DNA of 64,000 bases from Actinacidiphila glaucinigra (GCF_900188405.1 NZ_FZOF01000008.1:310001-374000), one strand, 5' to 3'. Positions 49,979 to 59,427 are shown, counted from the first letter of the stretch. Translations and numbers: made by a program. The notes: generated by a model from the sequence alone, not told the origin.

Positions 49979-52126
49979 TCAGAATCTGCCGCCACCGCCC
50001 CTCCGCCCCCGTGTCCCCCCGCCGCCGAAGCTGCCGGGGCCGCCCCCGCCGAACCCCCCGCCGAACCCCCCGCCGAAGCCACCGCCCCGTCCCCCGCCGA
50101 ACACGCCCCCGCCGGCCCCGCGGCCCATACCGCCGAAGATCTCCCCGAGCAGGATGCCGCCGAGCACCGCACCGCCCATGCCGCCACCTCCGCGGCGGCC
50201 CCCCATGGCATCGCCGTACGGACCGCCGTACCCGCGCACATCACCCTCGGCCAGCTGCTGCGCCGCCCTGGCCAGCGCATCCGCCCGCTGCGCTGCCGTG
50301 AGCGCCGCTGCGGGATCCGCGGAGCCCTGCGCCAGTTCCAGGTGGCGCTGTGCCTCGGCCAGACGCGTCCTGGCCTCGCTGCCCACCGCCGCCCGGTGCG
50401 TCGTGACGAAGTCCGAAGCCGCGCCCACCGCACTGCGCGCCGTGAGCAGGGCCTGGTCGAGCAGTACGCGGGCCTTCTGGTTGCTCACCTCGTCCGCGCG
50501 CGCCCCTGTGAGGGCGCCGTCGAGGGCCGCGTCGGCCTCCTCCACGCGGCGCAGCACCTCGATCGGGTCGTACGGTCCCGCGGCGATCTGCGTCCTCGCC
50601 TCGCTGACGACCGTCTCGGCGCGCGCGATCCGGCCGCGCAGGTCGGCGGTGGAGATGCCCTCGGGGGTGCCGGCGAGCACGCCCCGCGCCTCCGCGAGGT
50701 CGGTCTCGGTCTCCGTCAGCACGCCGGGCAGCTTGCCCGCCGCCTCCGCGAGCTCCTTCGCCAGCCGGCCGACGGCGTCCACGAACGTGCCCGCCTGGTC
50801 GATGGCGCCCTCGGCGGCCCGCAGATGGACCGCGGCCGTGCCGCCCGCGCCCGCCGCGACGGCCTCGCGAGCCCGGCCGACGTGGGTCGCGGCGAACACG
50901 AGCCGGTCCCTGGCCTGCTCGACGTGGCCCGTGACGGCCTGGACCGCGGTGGGCGCGTACCGCGTGCCGAGCGCGGTGAGCGTGGCCTGCGCGGTGTCGG
51001 TCCGACCGGTGATGTCCCGCAGCTCCGCCTCGGCGTGCTCCAGCGCCTGGGGCGCGTTCTGTTCCAGCGCGCGCAGCCGGTCGAAGCCCTCGGCCTCCGC
51101 GTCGAGCCGGCGATTGGCCTCGGTACAGCGTGCGATGATCTCGTCCAGCATGCGGCGCTTGGCCGCGTCGTCCTCCGGGATCGCGTCGTCGAGCTGCTGC
51201 CGGAGCCTGAAGGCCGCCGTGAGTTCCGACTCCGCGTACCTGAGCGCCTCCCCGAAGGGCGCGGCCGCCTCTTCACCGAACTGCGCGGTGGCGAATCCGA
51301 GTTCCTCGCTGCTGGTGCGCACCGCGTCGTCCGTCTGGACGAGCAGTTCCCTGGCCCGGCGGTCGAGTTCGGGCAGGGGCACGGCCTGCTCGGCCTGCCC
51401 GCCCCAGCCTCCCCCTCCCCGGGTGGTAGGGGTTCCGGGGCGCTGCCTGCGCCGGGCATACATGTACCAGGCGAAGGCGAGCAGGGCTCCGAGCACCACG
51501 ACCGGCAGGACGAGTTCACCACCCGTGACCCCGAAGCCGCCGGCCCCACCCGGGTCGGCCTCGCCCGGGGTGATCGCCGGAGTGGGCACGGGCACGCCCG
51601 CGAGGACCGCGCCGATGCCGTCCGCCGCGCCGATGGCCGCCCCCGCCCAGTCGTTCTGCCGCAGCGCCGGTTCGACCGCGGTCTGCGCGACGTCCCGCAA
51701 CTGGGCGTCGGTCAGCGGCGAGTCCTGGTCCACGGAGTACGCGTACTGCCGGTCGTGCGTGGCGACGGCCAGCAGTACGTCGTTCAGGCCGAGGCCGTTG
51801 CGCTCGGCGGTCGCGTCGGCCCAGTTCTGGGCGGTGCGGCCGGAGAAGTCACGTACGTAGGCGACGTAGAGCTGGACGCGGTGCGCGTCGTCGAGGTCCT
51901 TCAGCGCCGTCGCGACGGCGCCCTTGCGGTCACCGAGCGCGTCCACCCTGTCGGTGATCTGGCCGGTCCGCGACAGCACGATCGGGTCGTCGGCACGGGC
52001 GTCCGCGGCGGGCAGTGCCAGCCAGCACAGCATTGCCAGCGCGCCGATCAGGGCGTACGCGGTACGCAGGGTGTGCGAGGTGCGAACGCCTCCGTGCAAC
52101 GGTTCCAGGCTCCGGTGCGGCCTCAC
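49979..52126 (-). CDS. TPM-domain membrane protein with Gly-rich C-terminus
   Basis: 715 residues: a signal peptide (~residues 20-46, ending ADARADD), an extracytoplasmic TPM domain (IVLSRTGQITDRVDALGDRKGAVATAL..VQLYVAYVRDFSGRTAQNWA), a transmembrane helix (LVLPVVVLGALLAFAWYMYARRR, ~215), a ~380-residue Ala/Glu-rich coiled-coil region and a C-terminal Gly/Phe-rich tail of ~90 residues (GGGFGGGFGGGFGGGG) that is presumably disordered. The start GTG lacks a good ribosome site. Expected to cooperate with PspA. Confidence 0.88.
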   Translation of the reverse strand: MRPHRSLEPLHGGVRTSHTLRTAYALIGALAMLCWLALPAADARADDPIVLSRTGQITDRVDALGDRKGAVATALKDLDDAHRVQLYVAYVRDFSGRTAQNWADATAERNGLGLNDVLLAVATHDRQYAYSVDQDSPLTDAQLRDVAQTAVEPALRQNDWAGAAIGAADGIGAVLAGVPVPTPAITPGEADPGGAGGFGVTGGELVLPVVVLGALLAFAWYMYARRRQRPGTPTTRGGGGWGGQAEQAVPLPELDRRARELLVQTDDAVRTSSEELGFATAQFGEEAAAPFGEALRYAESELTAAFRLRQQLDDAIPEDDAAKRRMLDEIIARCTEANRRLDAEAEGFDRLRALEQNAPQALEHAEAELRDITGRTDTAQATLTALGTRYAPTAVQAVTGHVEQARDRLVFAATHVGRAREAVAAGAGGTAAVHLRAAEGAIDQAGTFVDAVGRLAKELAEAAGKLPGVLTETETDLAEARGVLAGTPEGISTADLRGRIARAETVVSEARTQIAAGPYDPIEVLRRVEEADAALDGALTGARADEVSNQKARVLLDQALLTARSAVGAASDFVTTHRAAVGSEARTRLAEAQRHLELAQGSADPAAALTAAQRADALARAAQQLAEGDVRGYGGPYGDAMGGRRGGGGMGGAVLGGILLGEIFGGMGRGAGGGVFGGGRGGGFGGGFGGGFGGGGPGSFGGGGTRGRRGGGGRF

Positions 52127-52254
52127 TTTGTGAGCTTATTACCCCTTCTGGCCCACCGCGACCGGGACCCCTCCGGGGCTTGGACGCCCGCCTGTGGGGG
52201 GTTGACCGTTGAACATCCCCGCCCGCCTGCCGCGTCCCTTGCCGGCGGCCGGGG

Positions 52255-52578
52255 TCAGCCTCCGGCCAGCGGGACGAGGCGGAGGAAGGTCAGGGTCGGG
52301 GTTGTCGTGAGGTCGATGACGTCGTCCAGCTCGGTGACCTGGTGGGTGGGGGTCAGGACGAAGAAGGCGTTCGACAGGAAGGCGCGTTCCGCGCGGGCGG
52401 CTTCCGTGGGCCGGTCGAGGGGCGTGTTGGCGGGGTCCGCGTTGTGGCGCGTCACCTCTTCGCGGACGCGGAGGTGGAGGAGGTCGCGGGCGGTCATGCG
52501 GTCCGGGAGGCCGCTGACCTCCAGGGCCGTGAGGGGTTTGCCCCCGGCCGTCTCGTCCTGGAACGTCACCGTGGTCAT
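52255..52578 (-). CDS. Small protein coupled to the DUF4132 gene (107 aa)
   Basis: ATG overlaps the DUF4132 stop by 4 nt. The sequence MTTVTFQDETAGGKPLTALEVSGLPDRMTARDLLHLRVREEVTRHN resembles a ubiquitin-like beta-grasp opening, ending with IDLTTTPTLTFLRLVPLAGG. Probably a partner of the large protein. Family not confirmed. Confidence 0.75.
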   Translation of the reverse strand: MTTVTFQDETAGGKPLTALEVSGLPDRMTARDLLHLRVREEVTRHNADPANTPLDRPTEAARAERAFLSNAFFVLTPTHQVTELDDVIDLTTTPTLTFLRLVPLAGG

Positions 52579-55082
52579 CGGGCGGCCCGCTCGATCTGGC
52601 GGAGGATCGTCGGGTCGGTGATCCGGGAATCCGCGGCCAGCAGTGCCGCCTTGGACAGGATCAGCGCCAGCCGGTCGTCCTCGAAGGGCAGGAAGACCCC
52701 TCGGTCGTCGGCCTTGCGCCGGGCGGGGACGATGCAGAGGTAGGCGTCGTCCGGTGCCATCAGCACGTTCGCGGAGCCCAGGTGGATCCGGTACGTCGTG
52801 AGGTCCCCGCGGACCGTCAGGTAGCGGCCCTCCAGGGTGCAGCGGTCCGCGATCCTCAGGCGCGGCACGATGCGCTGCAGGGCCTCGCGGCGGATCTCCG
52901 CGTTCGCGGTCAGCTCCCCGAAGGACGCGGCCCGCCAGTACGCGTCGTACCGGTCCTCCCCCCGGTCGGTCCACGTCGGGTCGGCCGCGATCGAGGTGAC
53001 GCCCACGAAGAGGTCTACGTCGCGCATCGCCTCGCTGAAGACCAGGGGCGGCACTTCGGCCAGCGGGGTCTCGCGCCAGCGCCGGCCGTCGCGGCGTTCG
53101 AACCTGACCTGGTCGGTCGCGGCGTGGTCCGGGGCGTAGCCGGCGTCGAAGCCGGCCGGCTCGTGGTGGAGGCACGCGCGCCACCCGCCGTCGCCGAACT
53201 CGCCGCGGGCCAGGCCGTCGTGGCCGCCATAGTGGTTCCCGAGGAAGTCGGCCTGCCAGCCGCGCTCCTTGAACAGCGCGTACAACCGGGGGTAGTCCAC
53301 GATGTGCGCGGCGAAGCGGTTGGAGTAGACGCCGGTCTCCTCCTCCGCCGGGGTCGGCAGGTAGATCTCCCGGAACGCCTGCTTGAACGGCTGCCGCAGC
53401 CCGGCGGCGACCACGTGGGCGCGCCAGGTCGCGATGGCGTCCGGCGAGGCGTGGACCGGGTGCCACAGCCGCATCTGCGAGGGCTCGCCCACTGGCTCGC
53501 TCAGGGGTGCCACGGCGTGCCAGTAGCCCTCGGCGTCGCGTGCCTCCCAGATCAGGCCCCGGGTGAGGACGCCGGTCACGGGGTGGTCGCGGTAGTGGCG
53601 GCGCCATTCCTCGTACCTCCAGGTGCGCCCGGCCGACATGAGCGCTTCGAGGCGGGCCCGCTCCCCCGACAGCGTGGCCCGCACCTGCTTGGCCAGGAGC
53701 TTGAGCTCGTCGAGTTCGTCCGCGCACCGTGCCTTGACCGCGGCGGGGGCCGTACGGGACGTCCGTCCGTCCGGGCCGGTGAAGGTGAGCCGTACGGTGA
53801 CGGCGTCCTCGATCGCCACCCGGGCGCGGTGGCCGGCCAGTTCGCGGACGAGGCTGCCGTCCGGGGCCAGGCCGTGCCCGGGCACGCTGCGCTCGATCAG
53901 CTGTCCCGGGGTGATGCCCTGCCGTGCGGCGGCCGTCGCCAGGGCGGTGGCGAGCTGTTTGAGGAGCGCCCGGTGCTTGAGCTTCGTCTGCAGCCGCCAC
54001 AGGTCTTCCAGCGCGGCGGGATCGTCGATCGCGGCGAGCGCGTTGATCGCCGCGCCCGCGAGCTTGAGGTCATCGATCACGTCGGATCCGGGTCCGCCGG
54101 TGCGCAGGGCGAGGGCGGTGAGGTGGCCGGCCGTGGCCGGGCCGGCGGTGAGCGCGGCGGCCCAGACGACGCCGCGCGCGAGGTCGCCGTCGTTCTGCCC
54201 GACGACGTAGTGGAGGTGGAAGCCGTCTCCGTGCCAGGGGGCGGGCGCCCCGTCCGTCCTGCTGCACAGCGGTGGGTCCTCGGCGAGTGCCCGCAGCATC
54301 TCCGCCGTCGTGCCGCGCGCCGATGCCGCCTCGCTCAGGGCCAGGCAGGTCCGTCGCCAGCGCTGTGACGGGCGCGGCCCCGACGGGCTCGCCAGGTGCC
54401 GGACGAGTTCCGCCAGTTCGGGCGTGGGCGCGGTGTCGGCGTGCTCGCGCAGCGCGGTGGCCCACGGGGCGTCCCCGGGGATCAGCTCGTCCGGCATGCC
54501 GGCGGCGGCGTCGTCCGGCAGCAGTGCGCGCAGGCGCCGGCCGAGCCGTCCGCGCACGTCCGCGCCGACTTCCGCGGCCATGAGCCTTCGGTACGCCTGG
54601 CGCAGGTGGGGGGTGACCGCACGGCGACCGTCGGTGTCGAGCCGGTCGACGGCGTCGAGCACCGCGCCGAGGGCTTCCGCGAGCCAGTGGCCCGCGCGGT
54701 ACTCGCCGACGCGCAGCAGCATGACCGCGACCTCGTCGGGCGTCCATCCGCGCTGGTGGGATATGAGGGACGCGACCCGGTCGCGGTAGTGCCACACGCC
54801 GGAGCCGTCGGGACGGGCGACCAGCAGCAGGGACAGGGCGGCGGCGCGCAGTTCGCCGCCGGACCGGGTGGCGAGTCCCTCGTCGATCTCGGTCCGGATC
54901 CCCGCGTGCAGCTCCTCCAGGCGCCGGTACTCCCCCCTGTGGGAACCGAAGGCGAGCCGGTACTCCGCTCGGCCGCGGTCGAGGAGGTCGAGGAGCCAGC
55001 GGGCGCGGTCGAGGGTGGCGGATCGTACGTCGTCGAGCGCGTCGTTCCTGCGGGCCTCGGCCGGCACGGTGTCGTACAGCAT
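52575..55082 (-). CDS. DUF4132 family protein (835 aa)
   Basis: Large soluble protein. The C-terminal ~330 residues carry the DUF4132 features (TWRYEEWRRHYRDHPVTGVLTRGLIWE, WHPVHASPDAIATWRAHV, PFKQAFREIYLPT..ETGVYSNRFAAHIVDY). The N-terminal half is helical repeats. DUF4132 proteins (often with a WGR domain, absent here) are related to MolR-like ORFs; function unknown. Start ATG 55082 has no clear ribosome site, but no other start lies between it and the previous gene. Confidence 0.85.
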   Translation of the reverse strand: MLYDTVPAEARRNDALDDVRSATLDRARWLLDLLDRGRAEYRLAFGSHRGEYRRLEELHAGIRTEIDEGLATRSGGELRAAALSLLLVARPDGSGVWHYRDRVASLISHQRGWTPDEVAVMLLRVGEYRAGHWLAEALGAVLDAVDRLDTDGRRAVTPHLRQAYRRLMAAEVGADVRGRLGRRLRALLPDDAAAGMPDELIPGDAPWATALREHADTAPTPELAELVRHLASPSGPRPSQRWRRTCLALSEAASARGTTAEMLRALAEDPPLCSRTDGAPAPWHGDGFHLHYVVGQNDGDLARGVVWAAALTAGPATAGHLTALALRTGGPGSDVIDDLKLAGAAINALAAIDDPAALEDLWRLQTKLKHRALLKQLATALATAAARQGITPGQLIERSVPGHGLAPDGSLVRELAGHRARVAIEDAVTVRLTFTGPDGRTSRTAPAAVKARCADELDELKLLAKQVRATLSGERARLEALMSAGRTWRYEEWRRHYRDHPVTGVLTRGLIWEARDAEGYWHAVAPLSEPVGEPSQMRLWHPVHASPDAIATWRAHVVAAGLRQPFKQAFREIYLPTPAEEETGVYSNRFAAHIVDYPRLYALFKERGWQADFLGNHYGGHDGLARGEFGDGGWRACLHHEPAGFDAGYAPDHAATDQVRFERRDGRRWRETPLAEVPPLVFSEAMRDVDLFVGVTSIAADPTWTDRGEDRYDAYWRAASFGELTANAEIRREALQRIVPRLRIADRCTLEGRYLTVRGDLTTYRIHLGSANVLMAPDDAYLCIVPARRKADDRGVFLPFEDDRLALILSKAALLAADSRITDPTILRQIERAAR

Positions 55083-55156
55083 GCGGGGATCGTCGCAGGC
55101 GGGTCCGACAGCGGCCCCGTCCCCGGGTGGGGGCGGGGCCGGTGCGGGCCGGGGCG

Positions 55157-56680
55157 TCAGCTGGACCTGGGGGCCGGTTCGACGGGGGATTTGGGCAGGG
55201 CGGGAGGCTGCTGCCGGGGCTGGTCGCCCGTGCCGCCGCCGGAGGACTTGGGCTGGGCTGGCGGCTGTTCGGGCTGTACGGGCTCCTGCTGCGGGGGCTC
55301 GGAGGGGGGCTTCTCGGGCTGCTCCGGGGGCTTCGGCTGCTCGGGCGTCTTCGGCTGTTCCGGCTTTTCCGGCTGCTCCGGGGACTTCGGCTGCTCCTGC
55401 TTCGGGGACTCCTCCTGCGTGCCCGGGGACTTCGGCTCCTCCTGCTTCGGCGATTCCTCCTTGTTCGGCTCCTCGCTCTTCGGCTCCTCGCTCTTCGGGG
55501 ACTCCTCCGTGCCCTTCTCCGGCGACTGCTCCTGCGTGCCGGGCGACTTGGGCTCCTCCTTCGGCTGCTCCTCCTGCTTCCTCTCCTCGCTCGGCGGCGG
55601 CATCGTCGTCCCCGGCGGTTCCAGCTGCGAGCCGGTGGAGGGCGACGGCAGGACCGGCACCGAGGAGTCGGAGGGCCCGCCCCTGGGGGGTTCGACCTTG
55701 TGGTCGCGCTTGCCCCCGACCTTGCCGCTGGGGCGCTCGAACCAGCGCTTGCTGTCCTGGTCGTAGAGCGTCAGCGTCTTCATCGGCTTGTCGGACGGGA
55801 CGACCGCCACCAGGCCCGCCGCGCGGAAGGTCTCCCACTGCCGGCCGCTGTACGTCGGCGTGCCGTTGGCGGCGTCGGGCGCGCTCATCGGGTTGCCGCA
55901 GGCGCAGCGGACCACCGGCACGCCGCGGTTGTCGACCATGACGGGGGTGCCGGCCTGGAGAATCGCCTGGTAGTCGGTGACCTTGCCGTCCTTGAAGCCG
56001 TGGCTGGTGACACGGGTGTCCCAGTTCAGCTGAACGGGCGTCAGCGCGCGCAGATGCGCGGGGAGGTCCTGCTGCTCGACCTTGAGGGTCTCGGCGAAGG
56101 CCTTGCTGCGGGCCGGGTCGCCGGTGAGGTACGCGATCTGCCTCTCGACGTCGCAGGCGGCCTTGTTCTGCTTGCCGCTGTAGAGCCCCGGGTGGGCTCC
56201 ACTGACCTTGAGGGTTCCGCCGGGGGCCGAGGACTCGTTGGGGGTGATGGTCGGGGTGACCGCGGTTCCCGGCTCGCCCGCCGTGGAGGGGGTGAAGGGG
56301 TCGGGGCCGGCGGCGGAGGCGTTCTGGAGGAAGATCTCGCCGCCGCCCTTGGTGCCGCCGAGGAACGAGAAGGCGAAGATCACCGCGACCGCCACGACCA
56401 TCGCGGTGCCCGCGGTGACGAGGGTGCGGCGGGCCCGCCACCACGGGGCGGGGGGTCCGCGGTGGCGGCCGGGTTCTCCTGGCTCGCCGCCGCGCCCCGC
56501 GCCGCTCGGCGGGCCCGGGGGACCGGGTGGTCCGGGCGGTGGCGGTGGGCCGGGGGGTGGCGCCGCCGGTGGGGGCGGGGGCCCCGGGGTCACCGGCGGG
56601 TGCTCTCCCGACGGCCGGCCGGACAGCGGCCCGGACGGAGGGCCGGCGGGGTGATCGGGCGGAGGAGGTATGGAACTCAC
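55157..56680 (-). CDS. Membrane-anchored protein with DUF6777-like domain and Pro/Glu/Lys-rich tail
   Basis: 507 residues. A Pro/Gly-rich cytoplasmic N-terminus (~90 aa) precedes one transmembrane helix (TLVTAGTAMVVAVAVIFAFSFL), then the GGGEIFLQNASAAGPDPFTPST opening of the DUF6777 type and an extracellular domain containing a CACG pair. The last ~190 residues are repeats of E-E-P-K-S, P-E-Q-P-K-P and similar, presumably wall-spanning. GTG 56680 follows GGGGAG. Function unknown. Confidence 0.8.
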   Translation of the reverse strand: MSSIPPPPDHPAGPPSGPLSGRPSGEHPPVTPGPPPPPAAPPPGPPPPPGPPGPPGPPSGAGRGGEPGEPGRHRGPPAPWWRARRTLVTAGTAMVVAVAVIFAFSFLGGTKGGGEIFLQNASAAGPDPFTPSTAGEPGTAVTPTITPNESSAPGGTLKVSGAHPGLYSGKQNKAACDVERQIAYLTGDPARSKAFAETLKVEQQDLPAHLRALTPVQLNWDTRVTSHGFKDGKVTDYQAILQAGTPVMVDNRGVPVVRCACGNPMSAPDAANGTPTYSGRQWETFRAAGLVAVVPSDKPMKTLTLYDQDSKRWFERPSGKVGGKRDHKVEPPRGGPSDSSVPVLPSPSTGSQLEPPGTTMPPPSEERKQEEQPKEEPKSPGTQEQSPEKGTEESPKSEEPKSEEPNKEESPKQEEPKSPGTQEESPKQEQPKSPEQPEKPEQPKTPEQPKPPEQPEKPPSEPPQQEPVQPEQPPAQPKSSGGGTGDQPRQQPPALPKSPVEPAPRSS

Positions 56681-56958
56681 GGCACTCTCCCCAGACGTAG
56701 GGCATCGGGAATTGAGGTGGATTCCCGTGCGCCCTCCCTTCCCATTATGTGCGCCCCTGCCGGGAGGAGTGAACCGGCCACGGGATTCCGGAACGGCTCG
56801 GTGTTTCACGGGCGTTTCGGCTGTGGGGGGAACTCTCCCCGCCAGGGAACACCGGCGCACGCCGCGGGTCATGTCCCGTCCTTTCGTGGCTTGACCACCG
56901 ACACCGGCTCTGACCTGCTGCGCAGGTGCCCCTTCGGGTCCGGGCCGAGAATCGGTAC

Positions 56959-57609
56959 ATGGAAGCAGTGGGATATTCCAGCGCCAACACCGGCCTCTTG
57001 CTGGTCGACCCGTACAACGACTTCCTGTCCGAGGGCGGGAAACTCTGGCCACGCGCGAAAACGGTGGCCGAGCAGGTGGGGCTGCTCGATCACATGCGGC
57101 AGGTGCTCGCGGCCACCCGGGCCCGCGGTATACGGACGTTCTTCGTCGCGCACCGCCGCACCGCACCCGGGGACTACCAGGACTGGGAGCACCTCTCCCC
57201 CGCGCAGGAGGCGAGCGTCAAGGGCCAGATCTTCGCGCGGGACTCCTGGGGCGGCGAGTTCCATCCCGACTTCCAGCCGGTCGACGGCGAGATCCGGGTG
57301 CACGAGCACTGGTCGTCGAGCGGTTTCGCCAACACGGACCTGGACTTCCAGCTGAAGCAGCACCGGGTGTCGCGCATCGTGCTGATCGGGATGCGCGCCA
57401 ACACCTGCGTCGACACCACGGCACGCTTCGGCCAGGAGCTCGGCTACCACGTGACCCTGGTGCGGGACGCGATCGCCGCCTTCAGCCCGGCGGAGATGGA
57501 GGCGACCTTCGAGGTGAACGCGCCGGTCTACGCGCACGCCATCCTCACCACGGAGGAGTTCCTCGACGTGCTTCCGCCCTGCCCCGAGGAGTACGGGGCG
57601 GGGCGGTAG
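56959..57609 (+). CDS. Isochorismatase-family cysteine hydrolase
   Basis: 216 residues. Catalytic triad candidates: Asp in LLLVDPYNDF (near residue 17), a lysine in SVKGQIF, and the nucleophile Cys in GMRANTCVDTTAR (near 150). The family hydrolyses isochorismate, nicotinamide or related amides; substrate cannot be told. ATG 56959 fits the family start; an upstream one lacks similarity. A perfect dyad ACCTGC-TGC-GCAGGT (56913-56927) is 32 bp before the start and could be an operator. Confidence 0.88.
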   Translation: MEAVGYSSANTGLLLVDPYNDFLSEGGKLWPRAKTVAEQVGLLDHMRQVLAATRARGIRTFFVAHRRTAPGDYQDWEHLSPAQEASVKGQIFARDSWGGEFHPDFQPVDGEIRVHEHWSSSGFANTDLDFQLKQHRVSRIVLIGMRANTCVDTTARFGQELGYHVTLVRDAIAAFSPAEMEATFEVNAPVYAHAILTTEEFLDVLPPCPEEYGAGR

Positions 57610-57644
57610 CCCTCACGGGGATGGCGGCGCCCGGGCACATGTGG

Positions 57645-57663
57645 TTAGGTTAGGCAAACCTAA
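57645..57663 (+). promoter_or_regulatory. Iron box (DmdR/IdeR-type operator)
   Basis: TTAGGTTAGGCAAACCTAA matches the 19-bp consensus of DtxR-family regulators with a single departure from perfect symmetry. It ends 24 bp before the DUF2470 gene, so that gene should be repressed by iron. Confidence 0.88.
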
Positions 57664-57687
57664 CTTGACACCTCCGCGGAGATCCGG

Positions 57688-58398
57688 ATGCGCAGCAAGA
57701 CCACCGCCCCCCTCGCTCCCGCCCGGCCGACGCACGCCGAACGCATCCGGTCCGTCCTCGCCTCGGCCCACTCCATGACCGTGGTCACCGACCGCGAACG
57801 CACGGAGGTGACCCGGCTGACCGCACAGGCGCTCGCCGGCCACGTCCACCTGCACCCCCTGGAGACAGCCTTCGGCCCCGAGGGCACGCCGATCTCGCTG
57901 GAGTTCACCGATGTCGCCCCCACCCCGGTACGGGACCGGGTGCGGGCCCGCGTGACCGTCACGGGCTGGACGGCCGCGCCGTACCGGTCGGACGCCCCGG
58001 ACAGCCAGTGCGTGCAGTTCGTGCACGCGACGCTGGAGACGGCCGAGGGCACCGCCTCCGTCGGCCTGGCGGAGCTGACGACGGCGGAGGCCGACCCGCT
58101 GGCGACGGCCGAGGCGGGGATGCTGACGCACCTGGTGGACGACCACGCGGAACTGGTACCGCTGCTCCTGCGGCTGGTACGGCCCGCCCCCGCCCCCGGC
58201 GCGCGGCGGGTCCTGCCCGTGGCCGTCGACCGGTACGGGATCACGCTGCGCGTGGAGTACGGGAACGGCCACACCGACGCCCGGCTGCCCTTCCCGTCCC
58301 GGCTGGAGGCCGCGGACCAGGCGGGGAGCCAGATCCAGGCGCTGCTCAACAGCGCGCGGCGCGCCTCGCACCGGGGGCGCCTGTTCGCCGGCTGGTGA
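57688..58398 (+). CDS. DUF2470 protein, iron-regulated
   Basis: 236 residues with the fold pieces seen in HugZ-like haem-utilisation proteins: N-terminal helical part (PTHAERIRSVLASAHSMTVVTD), a split-barrel-like region (VHLHPLETAF..ISLEFTDVAPTPVRDRVRARVTVTGWT), and the DUF2470 end (VDRYGITLRVEYGNGHTDARLPFPSRLEA). The iron box upstream supports a role in iron or haem metabolism. The enzyme activity is not established. Confidence 0.85.
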   Translation: MRSKTTAPLAPARPTHAERIRSVLASAHSMTVVTDRERTEVTRLTAQALAGHVHLHPLETAFGPEGTPISLEFTDVAPTPVRDRVRARVTVTGWTAAPYRSDAPDSQCVQFVHATLETAEGTASVGLAELTTAEADPLATAEAGMLTHLVDDHAELVPLLLRLVRPAPAPGARRVLPVAVDRYGITLRVEYGNGHTDARLPFPSRLEAADQAGSQIQALLNSARRASHRGRLFAGW

Positions 58399-58456
58399 TC
58401 CGGCGGCCGACGCGGCACCGCCCCCTCGTCGCAGCCCCCGCCCTGTCGCACCCCTC

Positions 58457-58483
58457 TGTCACATTGGACGCGTCCGGTTCGTC
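58457..58483 (+). promoter_or_regulatory. ECF41-type autoregulatory promoter
   Basis: TGTCACA - 16 nt - CGTC is exactly the -35/-10 pattern reported for ECF41 sigma factors, 45 bp before the sigma gene start. Confidence 0.75.
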
Positions 58484-58527
58484 AGTGCGCCGAGGGAACG
58501 CGACGAGGGAATGGGACCGAGGGACCG

Positions 58528-59427
58528 ATGGACGACGAGGAGTTCCTGGCGGAGCGGTTCGAGGACAACCGCGCGCACCTGCGGGCGGTGGCGTACCGCA
58601 TGCTCGGGTCGCTGACCGAGGCGGACGACGCCGTGCAGGAGGCGTGGCTGCGGCTGAACCGGGCCAGGGCGGACGGGATCGAGAACCTGGGCGGCTGGCT
58701 GACGACCGTGGTGGGCCGGGTGTGCCTGGACATGCTGCGCTCGCGCACCTCCCGGGGCGAGTCGCCGCTGGACGACGTACGGGTGCCCGACCCGGTGGTG
58801 AGCCCGCCGGACGCGGCCGGGGACCCGGAGCAGGCGGCGCTGCTGGCGGACTCGGTGGGGCTGGCGCTGCTGGTCGTGCTGGAGACGCTGTCGCCCGCCG
58901 AGCGGCTCGCCTTCGTGCTGCACGACATGTTCGCGGTGCCCTTCGAGGACATCGCCCCGATGGTGGGGCGGACGCCGACGGCGACGCGGCAGCTGGCCAG
59001 CCGGGCGCGGCGCCGGGTGCAGGGGGCGACTCCGGTGCCGGACGCCGACCTGGGCCGTCAGCGGCAGGTCGTCAGGGCCTTCCTGGCGGCCTCGCACGCG
59101 GGCGACTTCGAGGCCCTGGTGGCGGTGCTGCACCCGGACGTCGTACTGCGCGCGGACACCGGCGCCGCCTTTCCCGGGGCGACCCGGGAGGTGCGCGGCG
59201 CACGGACGGTCGCGAGCCAGGCGCTCACCTTCCGGCACGCGGCCCTGCAGGCGCGGCCGGCACTGGTCAACGGGGCGCCGGGGGTGGTCGCCGTGGCGGA
59301 GGGCCGGGTGGTGTCGGTCCTGGGCTTCACGATCGTGGACGGCCTCGTCGTCGAGCTGGACATCCTGGCCGATCCCGAGCGGCTGGCCGGGCTCGACCCG
59401 GCTGCGTTCGGAGAACAGCCGGAATAG
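58528..59427 (+). CDS. ECF41-family sigma factor (SigJ-like) with C-terminal SnoaL-like domain
   Basis: 299 residues: sigma region 2 (HLRAVAYRMLGSLTEADDAVQEAWLRL), region 4 (LETLSPAERLAFVLHDMFAVPFEDIAPMVGRTPTATRQLASRARRRV) and a ~115-residue SnoaL/NTF2-like domain (VVRAFLAASHAGDFEALVAVLHPDVVLRADTG) that replaces an anti-sigma factor in this group. The usual carboxymuconolactone-decarboxylase-like partner gene is not adjacent. ATG 58528 lies in GAGGGACCGATG. Confidence 0.92.
   Translation: MDDEEFLAERFEDNRAHLRAVAYRMLGSLTEADDAVQEAWLRLNRARADGIENLGGWLTTVVGRVCLDMLRSRTSRGESPLDDVRVPDPVVSPPDAAGDPEQAALLADSVGLALLVVLETLSPAERLAFVLHDMFAVPFEDIAPMVGRTPTATRQLASRARRRVQGATPVPDADLGRQRQVVRAFLAASHAGDFEALVAVLHPDVVLRADTGAAFPGATREVRGARTVASQALTFRHAALQARPALVNGAPGVVAVAEGRVVSVLGFTIVDGLVVELDILADPERLAGLDPAAFGEQPE

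Noticed and set aside
55157-56679. Plus-strand open frames opposite the proline-rich gene (e.g. 55127-57355)
   Set aside because: Gly/Leu/Arg-rich antisense of repetitive coding DNA; the minus-strand frame has a ribosome site, a membrane helix and an ordered domain.
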